41,171 nucleotides of DNA from an uncultured Oscillospiraceae bacterium (lineage in GTDB: Bacteria; Bacillota; Clostridia; Oscillospirales; Oscillospiraceae), in the NCBI GenBank assembly GCA_944387225.1, contig CALXDY010000021.1, positions 1-41,171 of the forward strand. The letters run 5' to 3'. The position numbers and the translations under genes are program-made. A model generated the notes under the pieces. That model saw only the letters and a program-made list of their open reading frames with translations. It was not told the DNA's origin and searched no databases. This document shows positions 24,146-31,335 of the stretch, in pieces (positions within the stretch are counted from its first letter, which is position 1; each line of letters begins with the position of its first letter).

Positions 24146-25801
24146 TCACCCCATCAGCAATCGGAGATCGCAGGCTGTGCTGTCGATTCCGCGCAGGGCG
24201 GCACGAAGGAGCAGCACGGAGGCGGGGGCAACGCTGAGTTCGTCAATTCCCAGGGCTAAAAATGTGGGTAGCAGATCGGCATCGGCGGCCAATTCGCCAC
24301 AGATTCCGATGGGAATTCCAGCCTGATGTGCGGCATCGGCGGCCAGCTTCAGCTGCCGCAGCACCGCCGGGTGCCGGGGGTTATAATACGGCTCCAAGCC
24401 GGCGCACTGGCGGTCGCAGGCCAGGGTATACTGGGTCAGGTCGTTGGTTCCCACAGAGAAGAAATCCGCCTCTCCGGCCAGCTCCGGGGCCATCATCACA
24501 GCGGCCGGGGTTTCAATCATGACGCCCAGGGGGATGTTGGGGTCAAAGGGGATCTCCTGCTCCGCCAGCTCCTCCATGACCTGGCGGCAGATCTTACGGC
24601 AGGCCTGAACCTCCCATACGCTGGCGATCATGGGAAACAGAATGGCGATATTTCCGTAGGCGCTGGCACGATAGAGTGCCCGCAGCTGCGTGCGGAACAT
24701 CTGGGGGCGTGCCAGGCACAGCCGGATGGCCCGCAGGCCCAGGGCAGGGTTCTCTTCAGGCCGGAGCTGAAAGTAGCCGATCTGCTTGTCCGCGCCGATG
24801 TCCATGGTACGGATGACCACCCGTTTGCCCTCCATGGCCTCGGCCACCTGCCGGTAGGCGCGGAACTGGACTTCCTCCGAGGGGTAATCTCCGGCGGCCA
24901 GGTAAAGAAATTCGGAGCGGAACAGTCCGATCCCGTGACCGTCGTTGGCCAGCACGGCGGATACATCCGCTGGAGACGCAATATTGCAGCAAATAGGCAT
25001 CGGCCTGCCGTCGGATGTACAGTCGTCCAGGCCGATCATGGCCTGGCATTGAGCCTGATGGCTGGTTTGGCGGGCAAGGTTGGAGTCCAGGGCCTGCATA
25101 GCCGATGGATCAGGATTCAAAATCAGCTGACCGGTGTCTCCGGAAAGGATGGCCTCCTGTCCGTGCAGGCTTTCGTTCAGTTCGTCTCCCAGACCGCAGA
25201 CCGCCGGAATGCCCAGGGTACGGGCTAAAATGGCGGTATGGCTGGTTGCTGAACCACGCTGTGTGGCGATGGCCAGAATCTTGGTTTTATCCAAATGGAT
25301 GGTTTCCGAGGGGGAAAGATCCTCGGCGCACAGAATCACGGGATGGGGAAGGGAGAGCAGGGATTCCTGGCCTCCGGACAGCAGCCGCTGCAGCCGCTCA
25401 GCTACGTCTTCCACGTCAGCCGTCCGGGCATACAGATCCGGGCGGCCTGTGTCTATGAGAAGATTTTCTGCCGCCCTGGCTGCCTGGGCCACGGCGTACT
25501 CCGCGCTGTGTCCCTGGGAAATCAGGGTGTCGGCGGCTGAGACAGCGTCCTCATCCTCTAACAGCATGGCGTGGGCCTCAAACAGGGCTGCACCGTTTTC
25601 CCCCGCTTCTGTCTCGGCGGCACCGGCCAGCTCCAGCAATTCCTGAGCCGCCGCGGCTCGGGCATGGGCCAAACGCTTGTGCTCCGACTCAGGATCGCAG
25701 CCCAGCCGGGCGGACTCCGCAGGTTTGGGACTCCGGCGGAAGAAGTAAATGGGGCCGTGGACCGCGCCCTGTGAGATCCCATGTCCCTGCAAGACGGTCA
25801 T
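24146..25801 (-). CDS. ptsI: PTS enzyme I (phosphoenolpyruvate-protein phosphotransferase)
   Basis: A 551-residue enzyme I, slightly shorter than the usual 570-575. The active His is in SATSHTAI (His188), where most members have G-G-R-T-S-H. The PEP-binding barrel follows, with GIGLFRSEFLY, RTMDIGADK, P-M-I-A-S-V-W-E and MIETPAA, and the catalytic Cys is in GICGELA (Cys501). It transfers phosphate from PEP to HPr. The start at 25801 follows AGGAGGGAAGGAG. An in-frame ATG 14 codons upstream would bury that site. It is downstream of ptsH by 52 bases in one operon. No enzyme II gene is nearby. Confidence 0.94.
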   Translation of the reverse strand: MTVLQGHGISQGAVHGPIYFFRRSPKPAESARLGCDPESEHKRLAHARAAAAQELLELAGAAETEAGENGAALFEAHAMLLEDEDAVSAADTLISQGHSAEYAVAQAARAAENLLIDTGRPDLYARTADVEDVAERLQRLLSGGQESLLSLPHPVILCAEDLSPSETIHLDKTKILAIATQRGSATSHTAILARTLGIPAVCGLGDELNESLHGQEAILSGDTGQLILNPDPSAMQALDSNLARQTSHQAQCQAMIGLDDCTSDGRPMPICCNIASPADVSAVLANDGHGIGLFRSEFLYLAAGDYPSEEVQFRAYRQVAEAMEGKRVVIRTMDIGADKQIGYFQLRPEENPALGLRAIRLCLARPQMFRTQLRALYRASAYGNIAILFPMIASVWEVQACRKICRQVMEELAEQEIPFDPNIPLGVMIETPAAVMMAPELAGEADFFSVGTNDLTQYTLACDRQCAGLEPYYNPRHPAVLRQLKLAADAAHQAGIPIGICGELAADADLLPTFLALGIDELSVAPASVLLLRAALRGIDSTACDLRLLMG

Positions 25802-25853
25802 TCTCCTTCCCTCCTGTCTCACTTCGGTTTCCATACTCGGCATTCCGGCGTGT

Positions 25854-26114
25854 TTAAAAATACTGCCGGAGCAGTTGGCTTACAGCGTTGAGAGCGGCAT
25901 CCTCATCCCCGCCCTGAACCGAAACCGTGATTTGATCGCCTGCCTGTATGCCCAAGCTCATAAGACGGATCATCTGGGTGGCTTTGGCGGACGAGTCTCC
26001 CTTGGAGAGGGTGATCTCCGTGGCGGGAAATGCTTTGGCGGTTTTGGCCAGCATGCCTGCCGGCCTGGCGTGGATTCCCATAGGGTCTGTGATGGTGTAT
26101 TCAAAGGCCTTCAT
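25854..26114 (-). CDS. ptsH: Phosphocarrier protein HPr
   Basis: An 86-residue HPr with the active-site motif GIHARPAG (His15), phosphorylated by enzyme I and passed to sugar-specific enzymes II. The regulatory serine region, normally K-S-I-M-G-V-M-S-L-G, reads T-Q-M-I-R-L-M-S-L-G. Aligned on M-S-L-G, the position of Ser46 is Gln47. Without that serine, HPr kinase could not make the P-Ser-HPr that works with CcpA in catabolite repression. GGAGGTGG precedes the ATG. First gene of a ptsH-ptsI operon. Confidence 0.93.
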   Translation of the reverse strand: MKAFEYTITDPMGIHARPAGMLAKTAKAFPATEITLSKGDSSAKATQMIRLMSLGIQAGDQITVSVQGGDEDAALNAVSQLLRQYF

Positions 26115-26183
26115 GCGACCACCTCCATTTTTTAGGTTATGGGCGTTCCGCCCTGAAATTGGGTGGAATTGGATTCTGACCTT

Positions 26184-26212
26184 ACTATAACACAGTTGTA
26201 CCGGTCTGACAA
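26184..26212 (-). promoter_or_regulatory. Promoter of ptsH-ptsI
   Basis: On the minus strand TTGTCA (26212-26207), a 17-bp spacer and TATAGT (26189-26184). Confidence 0.72.
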
Positions 26213-26640
26213 TTCTGTTTACCGTTTCTTAAACTGTGAAACTGACAAAGCTTTCTCCCTGAAACTGACAGATAATACAAAACGGACTGGGTGAGGGGGG
26301 GAAGAAGGCTTGTTTCGGTTGCTTTGGCTTTGTGGATAAAATAGGGGGACTCTGGAAGTGGAAGGGCGCAGCTCAGGCATTCCTGGCGGGGATACATAAA
26401 AACGAACTTATATGCCACCTGGGCAGCTGCTGCGATGACAGCCGCCCGAAGCGCTTTCTGCGTCAAAGAGTGCGGATAATGATTCCGGTCGAACAACGCA
26501 AAACGGGTATTGTCATAGCTTGTGATATGGATAATCCGGCATAAGTGGCTTGAATTGCCGGGCTGACGGCGGGGGCATTCGTGGCTGGGGGGAAGGACGC
26601 CGGACAAAGAAGTGAAAAGTTAGCGTTTATTTTACATCTC
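26213..26640. other. Stretch of about 430 bases with no convincing gene
   Basis: Short frames are open on both strands (for example 26332-26544 plus and 26185-26607 minus), but neither has a good ribosome site or recognisable motifs, and the minus frame runs into the ptsH promoter. Composition is more AT-rich than the neighbours in places. It may hold a decayed gene or an untranslated RNA. I see no clear terminator. Confidence 0.4.
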
Positions 26641-26645
26641 CGGAC

Positions 26646-26674
26646 GTGACAGAGGCCGGTTCTTCTGGTATACT
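26646..26674 (+). promoter_or_regulatory. Promoter of the HAD phosphatase gene
   Basis: GTGACA (26646-26651), a 17-bp spacer and TATACT (26669-26674) with extended TGG before it. Confidence 0.72.
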
Positions 26675-26743
26675 GTTCCTGTCAAAATAGGGGCTCCGCT
26701 CTCTGCGGCGGAACATGTGGTTACATAGATGTAGGAGTTCAAT

Positions 26744-27547
26744 ATGGAACATAAACTTGATTTTAACCAGAAGCAAGGCTTTATCTGCGATATGGACGGT
26801 GTCATCTACCACGGAAACCGGATTCTGCCCGGTGTATCGGAGTTCATCCAGTGGCTGCATGACGAGGGGAAGGAATACCTCTTCCTGACAAACAACAGCG
26901 GTTACACCCCCAAAGAGCTGCAGCAGAAGCTGGCCCGTATGGGACTGGACGTTTCGGAGGAGCACTTTTATACCAGCGCCCTGGCCACGGCGGCCTTCCT
27001 GAAAGAGCAGGCACCCGGCTGCTCCGCCTTCGTAATCGGCGAGGCGGGCCTGTTCAACGCTCTGTATGATGCGGGCATCACCATGAACGATGTAAACCCG
27101 GACTATGTGGTGGTGGGAGAGGGCCGGGCCTACTCCCTGGATACCCTGACCAAGGCCACCAATCTGGTGCTGGGAGGGGCCAAGCTGATCGGCGCCAACT
27201 CCGACGTCTCCGGCCCCATTGAAAACGGCATCGCCCCTGCCTGCCGGGCTCTGGTGGCACCCATTGAAATGGCTACCGGCACCCAGGCCTATTTCTGCGG
27301 AAAGCCCAATCCCCTGATGATGCGTACCGGCCTGCGGCTGCTGAACTGTCACTCCGCCGATGCCGTCATGGTGGGCGACCGGATGGATACGGATGTGATT
27401 TCCGGCATGGAGAGCGGTATGTCCACCGTTCTGGTGCTGTCCGGCGTATCCACGGTGGACACCCTGAAAACCTACGCCTACCGGCCTACGGTGGTGCTCA
27501 GCGGTGTGGGCGAAATCGTCAGAATGGCCCGCTCTACTGCTGAGTAA
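26744..27547 (+). CDS. HAD-IIA family phosphatase (NagD-like)
   Basis: A 267-residue HAD hydrolase of subfamily IIA. Motif I is FICDMDGVIYHG (nucleophile D16, general acid D18), motif II is LTNNSG, then a C2-type cap. Motif III/IV elements are C-G-K-P-N-P-L-M and VGDRMDTDV. Relatives (NagD, AraL, PNPPase) dephosphorylate sugar phosphates or nucleotides with broad specificity. GGAG lies nine bases before the ATG. Monocistronic, with its own extended -10 promoter and a strong terminator downstream. The exact substrate is not evident. Confidence 0.92.
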   Translation: MEHKLDFNQKQGFICDMDGVIYHGNRILPGVSEFIQWLHDEGKEYLFLTNNSGYTPKELQQKLARMGLDVSEEHFYTSALATAAFLKEQAPGCSAFVIGEAGLFNALYDAGITMNDVNPDYVVVGEGRAYSLDTLTKATNLVLGGAKLIGANSDVSGPIENGIAPACRALVAPIEMATGTQAYFCGKPNPLMMRTGLRLLNCHSADAVMVGDRMDTDVISGMESGMSTVLVLSGVSTVDTLKTYAYRPTVVLSGVGEIVRMARSTAE

Positions 27548-27598
27548 GGCAGGGCGAAGCCCATCTGGCCCATGTTGGGGGCTGAACGAACAACGGAA

Positions 27599-27638
27599 AA
27601 AGAGCGCCCTCCCAAATTGGCTTGGGAGGGCGCTCTTT
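27599..27638. terminator. Bidirectional terminator
   Basis: A perfect 17-bp stem (27599-27615 with 27622-27638; arms AAAGAGCGCC / GGCGCTCTTT at the ends) around ATTGGC, between the convergent HAD phosphatase and DUF308 genes. Confidence 0.92.
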
Positions 27639-27669
27639 GCTGTGGGCGGGTGCTGCAAAAGCGGTGCTC

Positions 27670-28212
27670 TTACCGCCGGTTTCCCATCCGGCTGACCGCC
27701 ATGACCACACTGTCTACCCCCAGCAGAATCAGGTAAGCACTGGCAATCAGACGGATGGTGGCCAGGGTGAACAGGGGCTGAATGAACATCAGAATACCCA
27801 AAGCCAGTCCGATCAAATTCACAATCAAGGTGAAATAGTAGGTTCCATTCCCCGCCACAAAGCGGATATGCTCCAGGTGGGCCAGGCGGGAAATGCTGTG
27901 GGCGATAAACCACAGGGGGAACAGGATGGTCAGCACAAGCGCGCCCGTTCCGGGGTAAACCACCAGCATCAGGCCGGTCATGACGCTCAGCACCCCGGAT
28001 ATGAGGGAGATAATGGGGCCGAAGCCCGTATACCGTTCCATTTCGATGAACAGGATGATATCCGCCACGCCCATGACGACGACCGTGACGCCATAGGCGA
28101 AGGACAAACCGGTCAAGGCCAGCTCCGGCTTTGCGAAGGCGAAGACGCCCAGGGCGATGAGGGCGATTCCAATTACCAGCTCCAGCCAGCCGAATCCAGA
28201 GCGCCGTCTCAT
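27670..28212 (-). CDS. DUF308 / HdeD-like membrane protein
   Basis: A 180-residue protein with about six hydrophobic helices in three repeated pairs, each resembling L-x-L-I-x-G-I-x-L-I-x-L-G-x-x-x-F and G-V-x-x-x-x-G-x-x-D-I. That is the DUF308 (HdeD) pattern. No enzymatic motif is visible and the function is unknown; E. coli HdeD is linked to acid resistance. It overlaps the ftsH stop by four bases (ATGA) and is the last gene of that operon, so a role related to membrane quality control is a reasonable guess. Confidence 0.85.
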   Translation of the reverse strand: MRRRSGFGWLELVIGIALIALGVFAFAKPELALTGLSFAYGVTVVVMGVADIILFIEMERYTGFGPIISLISGVLSVMTGLMLVVYPGTGALVLTILFPLWFIAHSISRLAHLEHIRFVAGNGTYYFTLIVNLIGLALGILMFIQPLFTLATIRLIASAYLILLGVDSVVMAVSRMGNRR

Positions 28213-30041
28213 TTCTGCTCCCCTCCCGTCAAGATATGCATAAATTCTTCTCCGGTGATGGTTTCCTTCTCGTAGAGGAAACGGGCCAGCTCGTCCAGCT
28301 TATCCCGGTTGTCCTCCAGGAGCTTCCGGGCCTTTTGGTGCTGCGCTTTTACCAACTCCACCACCTTTTGGTCAATCTCCTTTTGTGTCTGGGGAGAGCA
28401 GGCCAGGGAGGCGTCGCCGCCCAGATACTGATTCTGCACGGTCTCCATCGCCACCATGTCAAAGTCCTCACTCATACCGTACCGGGCGATCATGGCCCGG
28501 GCCAGCTTGGTGGCCTGCTCAATATCGTTGGAAGCGCCGGTGGTGATCTGTCCGAAGGCAACCTCCTCGGCGGCCCGGCCGCCGGTGTAGGTGGCGATCT
28601 TGTTTTCGATCTCCTCCTTGGTCAGAAGGTACTTGTCCCCGGTGTCTACCTGCATGGTGTACCCCAGGGCCCCGGATGTGCGGGGAATGATGGTGATTTT
28701 CTGCACCGGGGCGGAGTGATCCTGCAGGGCAGCGACCAGGGCGTGGCCGATTTCGTGGTAGGAAACCGCCTTTTTCTCCTGGTCGGAGAGAACGGCGTTT
28801 TTCTTTTGATATCCCGCGATGACCACCTCAATGCTCTCCTCCAGGTCGGACTGGTTTACCACGGTGCTGCCGCTGCGCCCCGCCCGGAGGGCGGCCTCCT
28901 TAATCATGTTGGCAAGCTCCTCGCCGGAAGCGCCGGCTGCCATGCGGGCGATGGTATGGAAATCCACATCATCCGCCGCCTTGATCTTCTTTGCGTGTAC
29001 TTTCAGAATGGCTTCCCGGCCGGCGAGGTCGGGCAGCTCCACCGGCACCCGGCGGTCAAACCGTCCGGGCCGGGTGAGGGCGGGGTCCAGCGCCTCAGGC
29101 CGGTTGGTGGCCGCCAAAATAATGACGCCGGTGTTCTCCTCAAAGCCGTCCATCTCGGTCAGCAGCTGATTCAGCGTCTGTTCCCGCTCGTCGTTGCCGC
29201 CGGAGACGCTGCCGGAGCTGCGCTTTTGGCCGATGGCGTCAATTTCGTCAATAAACACGATACAGGGGGCCTTCTCCTTGGCCTGACGGAACAGATCCCG
29301 AACCTTGGAGGCACCCATACCCACAAACATTTCTACAAATTCCGAACCGGAGATGGAGAAGAAGGGGACGTTGGCCTCGCCGGCCACTGCCTTGGCCAGC
29401 ATGGTCTTGCCGGTGCCCGGAGGGCCTACCAGCAGAATGCCCTTGGGCATGGCTGCGCCCGCCTGAGTATACTTTTCCGGATTATGCAGGTAGTCCACAA
29501 TCTCCCACAGGCTTTCCTTGGCCTCGTCCTCACCGGCCACGTCGGAAAAACGGATGCCCTTGGTGGACTGGACATAGACCTTGGCGCTGCTTTTCCCCAT
29601 GCCAAAGGCCATGGAGCCCTTGCCGCCGCCCGCCTGCTCCATGAGCTTTTTGCTCATGTACTGGCCCAGGCCTACAAAGATCAGAATGGGCAGGACAATG
29701 GTAAGGAACAGCGTCCACAGGGGGGAGGCGGGTTCTTCGATGATCCGGTCGAAGGTTGCTCCGGCCTCGTAAAGACGCTGGGTCAGGGTGGGGTCTTCCA
29801 TGGGACTGGTCTTGTATACCGTGGTTTCATCCTGATCCGTAAAAATAATCTGGGTGTCCTCCACCTGAACGATGCCGATGTCCCGTTCCTCGATCATCTC
29901 CATAAAGGTGCCATAGTCCACCTCGGTCAGCTGGCGCTGGGAGAGCATGGGGGTAACGATCATGTTGAACAGTAGGATGATCAGCAGTACGATACAGTAA
30001 TAATAAATCAGCGGCCGTTTTGGGGCCTTTACCTCTTTCAT
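28209..30041 (-). CDS. ftsH: FtsH-family ATP-dependent zinc metalloprotease
   Basis: A 610-residue membrane AAA+ protease. Two membrane helices (about 11-31 and 109-126) flank a small extracytoplasmic domain. The AAA module has Walker A GPPGTGKT (206-213), Walker B IVFIDEID (261-268) and the second region of homology around [20 protein letters not shown]. The peptidase site is HEIGH (429-433), with the third zinc ligand D506. Most FtsH proteins have HEAGH, so this may be a clostridial paralogue. It degrades membrane and regulatory proteins. It overlaps both neighbours by ATGA. Confidence 0.93.
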   Translation of the reverse strand: MKEVKAPKRPLIYYYCIVLLIILLFNMIVTPMLSQRQLTEVDYGTFMEMIEERDIGIVQVEDTQIIFTDQDETTVYKTSPMEDPTLTQRLYEAGATFDRIIEEPASPLWTLFLTIVLPILIFVGLGQYMSKKLMEQAGGGKGSMAFGMGKSSAKVYVQSTKGIRFSDVAGEDEAKESLWEIVDYLHNPEKYTQAGAAMPKGILLVGPPGTGKTMLAKAVAGEANVPFFSISGSEFVEMFVGMGASKVRDLFRQAKEKAPCIVFIDEIDAIGQKRSSGSVSGGNDEREQTLNQLLTEMDGFEENTGVIILAATNRPEALDPALTRPGRFDRRVPVELPDLAGREAILKVHAKKIKAADDVDFHTIARMAAGASGEELANMIKEAALRAGRSGSTVVNQSDLEESIEVVIAGYQKKNAVLSDQEKKAVSYHEIGHALVAALQDHSAPVQKITIIPRTSGALGYTMQVDTGDKYLLTKEEIENKIATYTGGRAAEEVAFGQITTGASNDIEQATKLARAMIARYGMSEDFDMVAMETVQNQYLGGDASLACSPQTQKEIDQKVVELVKAQHQKARKLLEDNRDKLDELARFLYEKETITGEEFMHILTGGEQK

Positions 30042-30466
30042 GACGGTCTCCTTTCTGTGCCTTGTTGGGTCAGCTGGGCGTCAATGGCCTGCATGGCCAG
30101 CAGCAGGGCCCGATTGGACGCCTGTATGGCAAAGTCCAGGGTGTACTCCGCCAGCAGAATCTTTTTCTCCACTGCTTCATCCGGAAGGGTGCCTTCCGCC
30201 TGAGTCTGCAGCGTCGTCCTGGCGTTTTGAATCGCCGCTTCTGCGTTTCGGTAGGAATCTGCCAGAACAGATACCATCCTGGACCGGGAATACCGCAGCT
30301 TTGCCTGCAGGGTAAGCTCCATTTCGTCGCACTCCCGGCGCAGAGCCTGTATTTCCTGCTGCAGCTGGGTGTGATCGGCGGTTTCGCTCAAATGGATGCG
30401 GCCGCTGAGCCTGGAGAGCTGGTTTTCCAGCTCGCAAAGCTTGACGGACAGAATTTCATGGGCCAT
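30038..30466 (-). CDS. Hypothetical coiled-coil protein upstream of ftsH
   Basis: A 142-residue soluble protein without recognised motifs. It is almost entirely helical and rich in Leu, Glu, Gln, Arg and Ala, with heptad-like spacing at about residues 8-55 and a second helical part about 65-135. No signal peptide, membrane segment or Cys pair. GGAAGGAGG stands before the ATG, and its stop overlaps the ftsH start by four bases, so the products are made together. An FtsH partner or adaptor is possible, but that is inference from position only. Confidence 0.75.
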   Translation of the reverse strand: MAHEILSVKLCELENQLSRLSGRIHLSETADHTQLQQEIQALRRECDEMELTLQAKLRYSRSRMVSVLADSYRNAEAAIQNARTTLQTQAEGTLPDEAVEKKILLAEYTLDFAIQASNRALLLAMQAIDAQLTQQGTERRPS

Positions 30467-30490
30467 GTCCAGACCTCCTTCCTGCTATCC

Positions 30491-30518
30491 ATTATAGAGT
30501 GCCCGCGGCCGGACACAA
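30491..30518 (-). promoter_or_regulatory. Promoter of the ftsH operon
   Basis: On the minus strand TTGTGT (30518-30513), a 16-bp spacer and TATAAT (30496-30491). Confidence 0.68.
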
Positions 30519-30551
30519 TTTGCAGAATTTTCGCCCTGTCTAGACAAAAAG

Positions 30552-30589
30552 CGCCGGAGTGTAAAAAAGTTTTACACTCCGGCGTTTTT
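30552..30589. terminator. Terminator between tetR and the ftsH operon
   Basis: CGCCGGAGTGTAAAA (30552-30566) pairs perfectly with TTTTACACTCCGGCG (30570-30584), with A-run and T-run flanks. On the minus strand it ends the tetR transcript before the ftsH promoter. Confidence 0.9.
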
Positions 30590-30602
30590 GATAAGCGGTA
30601 TG

Positions 30603-31148
30603 TCAGCTTTGGCTGTTCCATGGGGGGATATCCGCCGTCATAATGTGGTACAGGGTGTGGACAATCTGGTCCAGATGCTCGGTGTCCTCCTCCGTCCACT
30701 CCTCCAGCATTCCAAGAATGGCTTGACAGTGATAGCGCTGGATGATTTTCAGCTGGGAGTGGGGGCAGTTGGGGTAAATGTTGGCACGCTCCGCCGCCAG
30801 GGCGAAATAACGCTGGAAGCACTGGCGCAGCAGCTGCTTCAGCTCCTCCCCGTAGTTGCTCTTCATTCCGTGCTCCATATAGGGGGCGGCATTGACTGCC
30901 ATAACGAAGAAGCAGCGCAGCCCGGCCTCCCCGTCCTCCTGGGACGCGGCTGCCGCCATGACCTGCTCGAAGTACCCGTCGATCATCCAGCGCAGAAGCT
31001 CCGGAATGCCTTCGAAATGGTAATAGAAGGCCTGACGGGTGATGTGACACTCCTCCACAATATCCTTTACCGTCAGCCTTTTCACGTGGCGCTCAACCAG
31101 CAGAGTCTGAGTGGCCTCCGCAATCGTTCGTTTCATATCGGTGGGCAC
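30603..31148 (-). CDS. TetR/AcrR-family regulator
   Basis: A 181-residue TetR-type repressor. The N-terminal helix-turn-helix lies at about residues 24-46 (L-T-V-K-D-I-V-E-E-C-H-I-T-R-Q-A-F-Y-Y-H), followed by an all-helical ligand/dimer domain. A GTG start at 31148 is supported by AAAGGAGG nine bases upstream; an ATG four codons in would be about 21 bases from it. No efflux or enzyme gene is paired with it, so the target may be itself or distant. A CGTC-N6-GACG repeat (31173-31186) just after its -10 is a candidate operator. Confidence 0.9.
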   Translation of the reverse strand: MPTDMKRTIAEATQTLLVERHVKRLTVKDIVEECHITRQAFYYHFEGIPELLRWMIDGYFEQVMAAAASQEDGEAGLRCFFVMAVNAAPYMEHGMKSNYGEELKQLLRQCFQRYFALAAERANIYPNCPHSQLKIIQRYHCQAILGMLEEWTEEDTEHLDQIVHTLYHIMTADIPPWNSQS

Positions 31149-31172
31149 GCGGCTCCGCCTCCTTTGGAAATC

Positions 31173-31216
31173 CGTCTCTTTGGACGTATTATACCGGCTC
31201 TTTCCCCTTTTTTCAA
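31173..31216 (-). promoter_or_regulatory. Promoter and possible operator of tetR
   Basis: On the minus strand TTGAAA (31216-31211), a 17-bp spacer and TATAAT (31193-31188). The inverted repeat CGTC-N6-GACG at 31173-31186 covers the likely transcription start. Confidence 0.7.
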
Positions 31217-31254
31217 TTCCCTGTGAAATGCTCCGGGCGTTGGGATGACAGAAG

Positions 31255-31283
31255 GGCAGGCGCGAATGGTTCGCGCCTGCCCT
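31255..31283. terminator. Hairpin after the galactoside operon
   Basis: GGGCAGGCGCGAA (31255-31267) and TTCGCGCCTGCCC (31271-31283) form a perfect 13-bp stem. The T-run on the minus strand is short, so termination strength is uncertain. A smaller CGGC/GCCG hairpin with TTTTT (31291-31309) sits beside it on the plus strand. Confidence 0.65.
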
Positions 31284-31335
31284 CGGTCACGGCGGGAAAG
31301 CCGTTTTTATTGTGATGTGTTGGTTGTGTATGGCG

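Noticed and set aside
26185..26607. A 140-codon minus-strand frame
   Set aside because: It runs over the ptsH promoter, lacks a ribosome site and shows no recognisable domain.
28236..29975. A 579-codon open frame on the plus strand across ftsH
   Set aside because: Antisense shadow of ftsH. No recognisable domain.
28209..30041. FtsH considered as the remnant of the Bacillus spoIIE-tilS-hprT-ftsH linkage
   Set aside because: tilS and hprT are absent, and the HEIGH site points to a paralogue, so collinearity with the sporulation cluster is not claimed for it.
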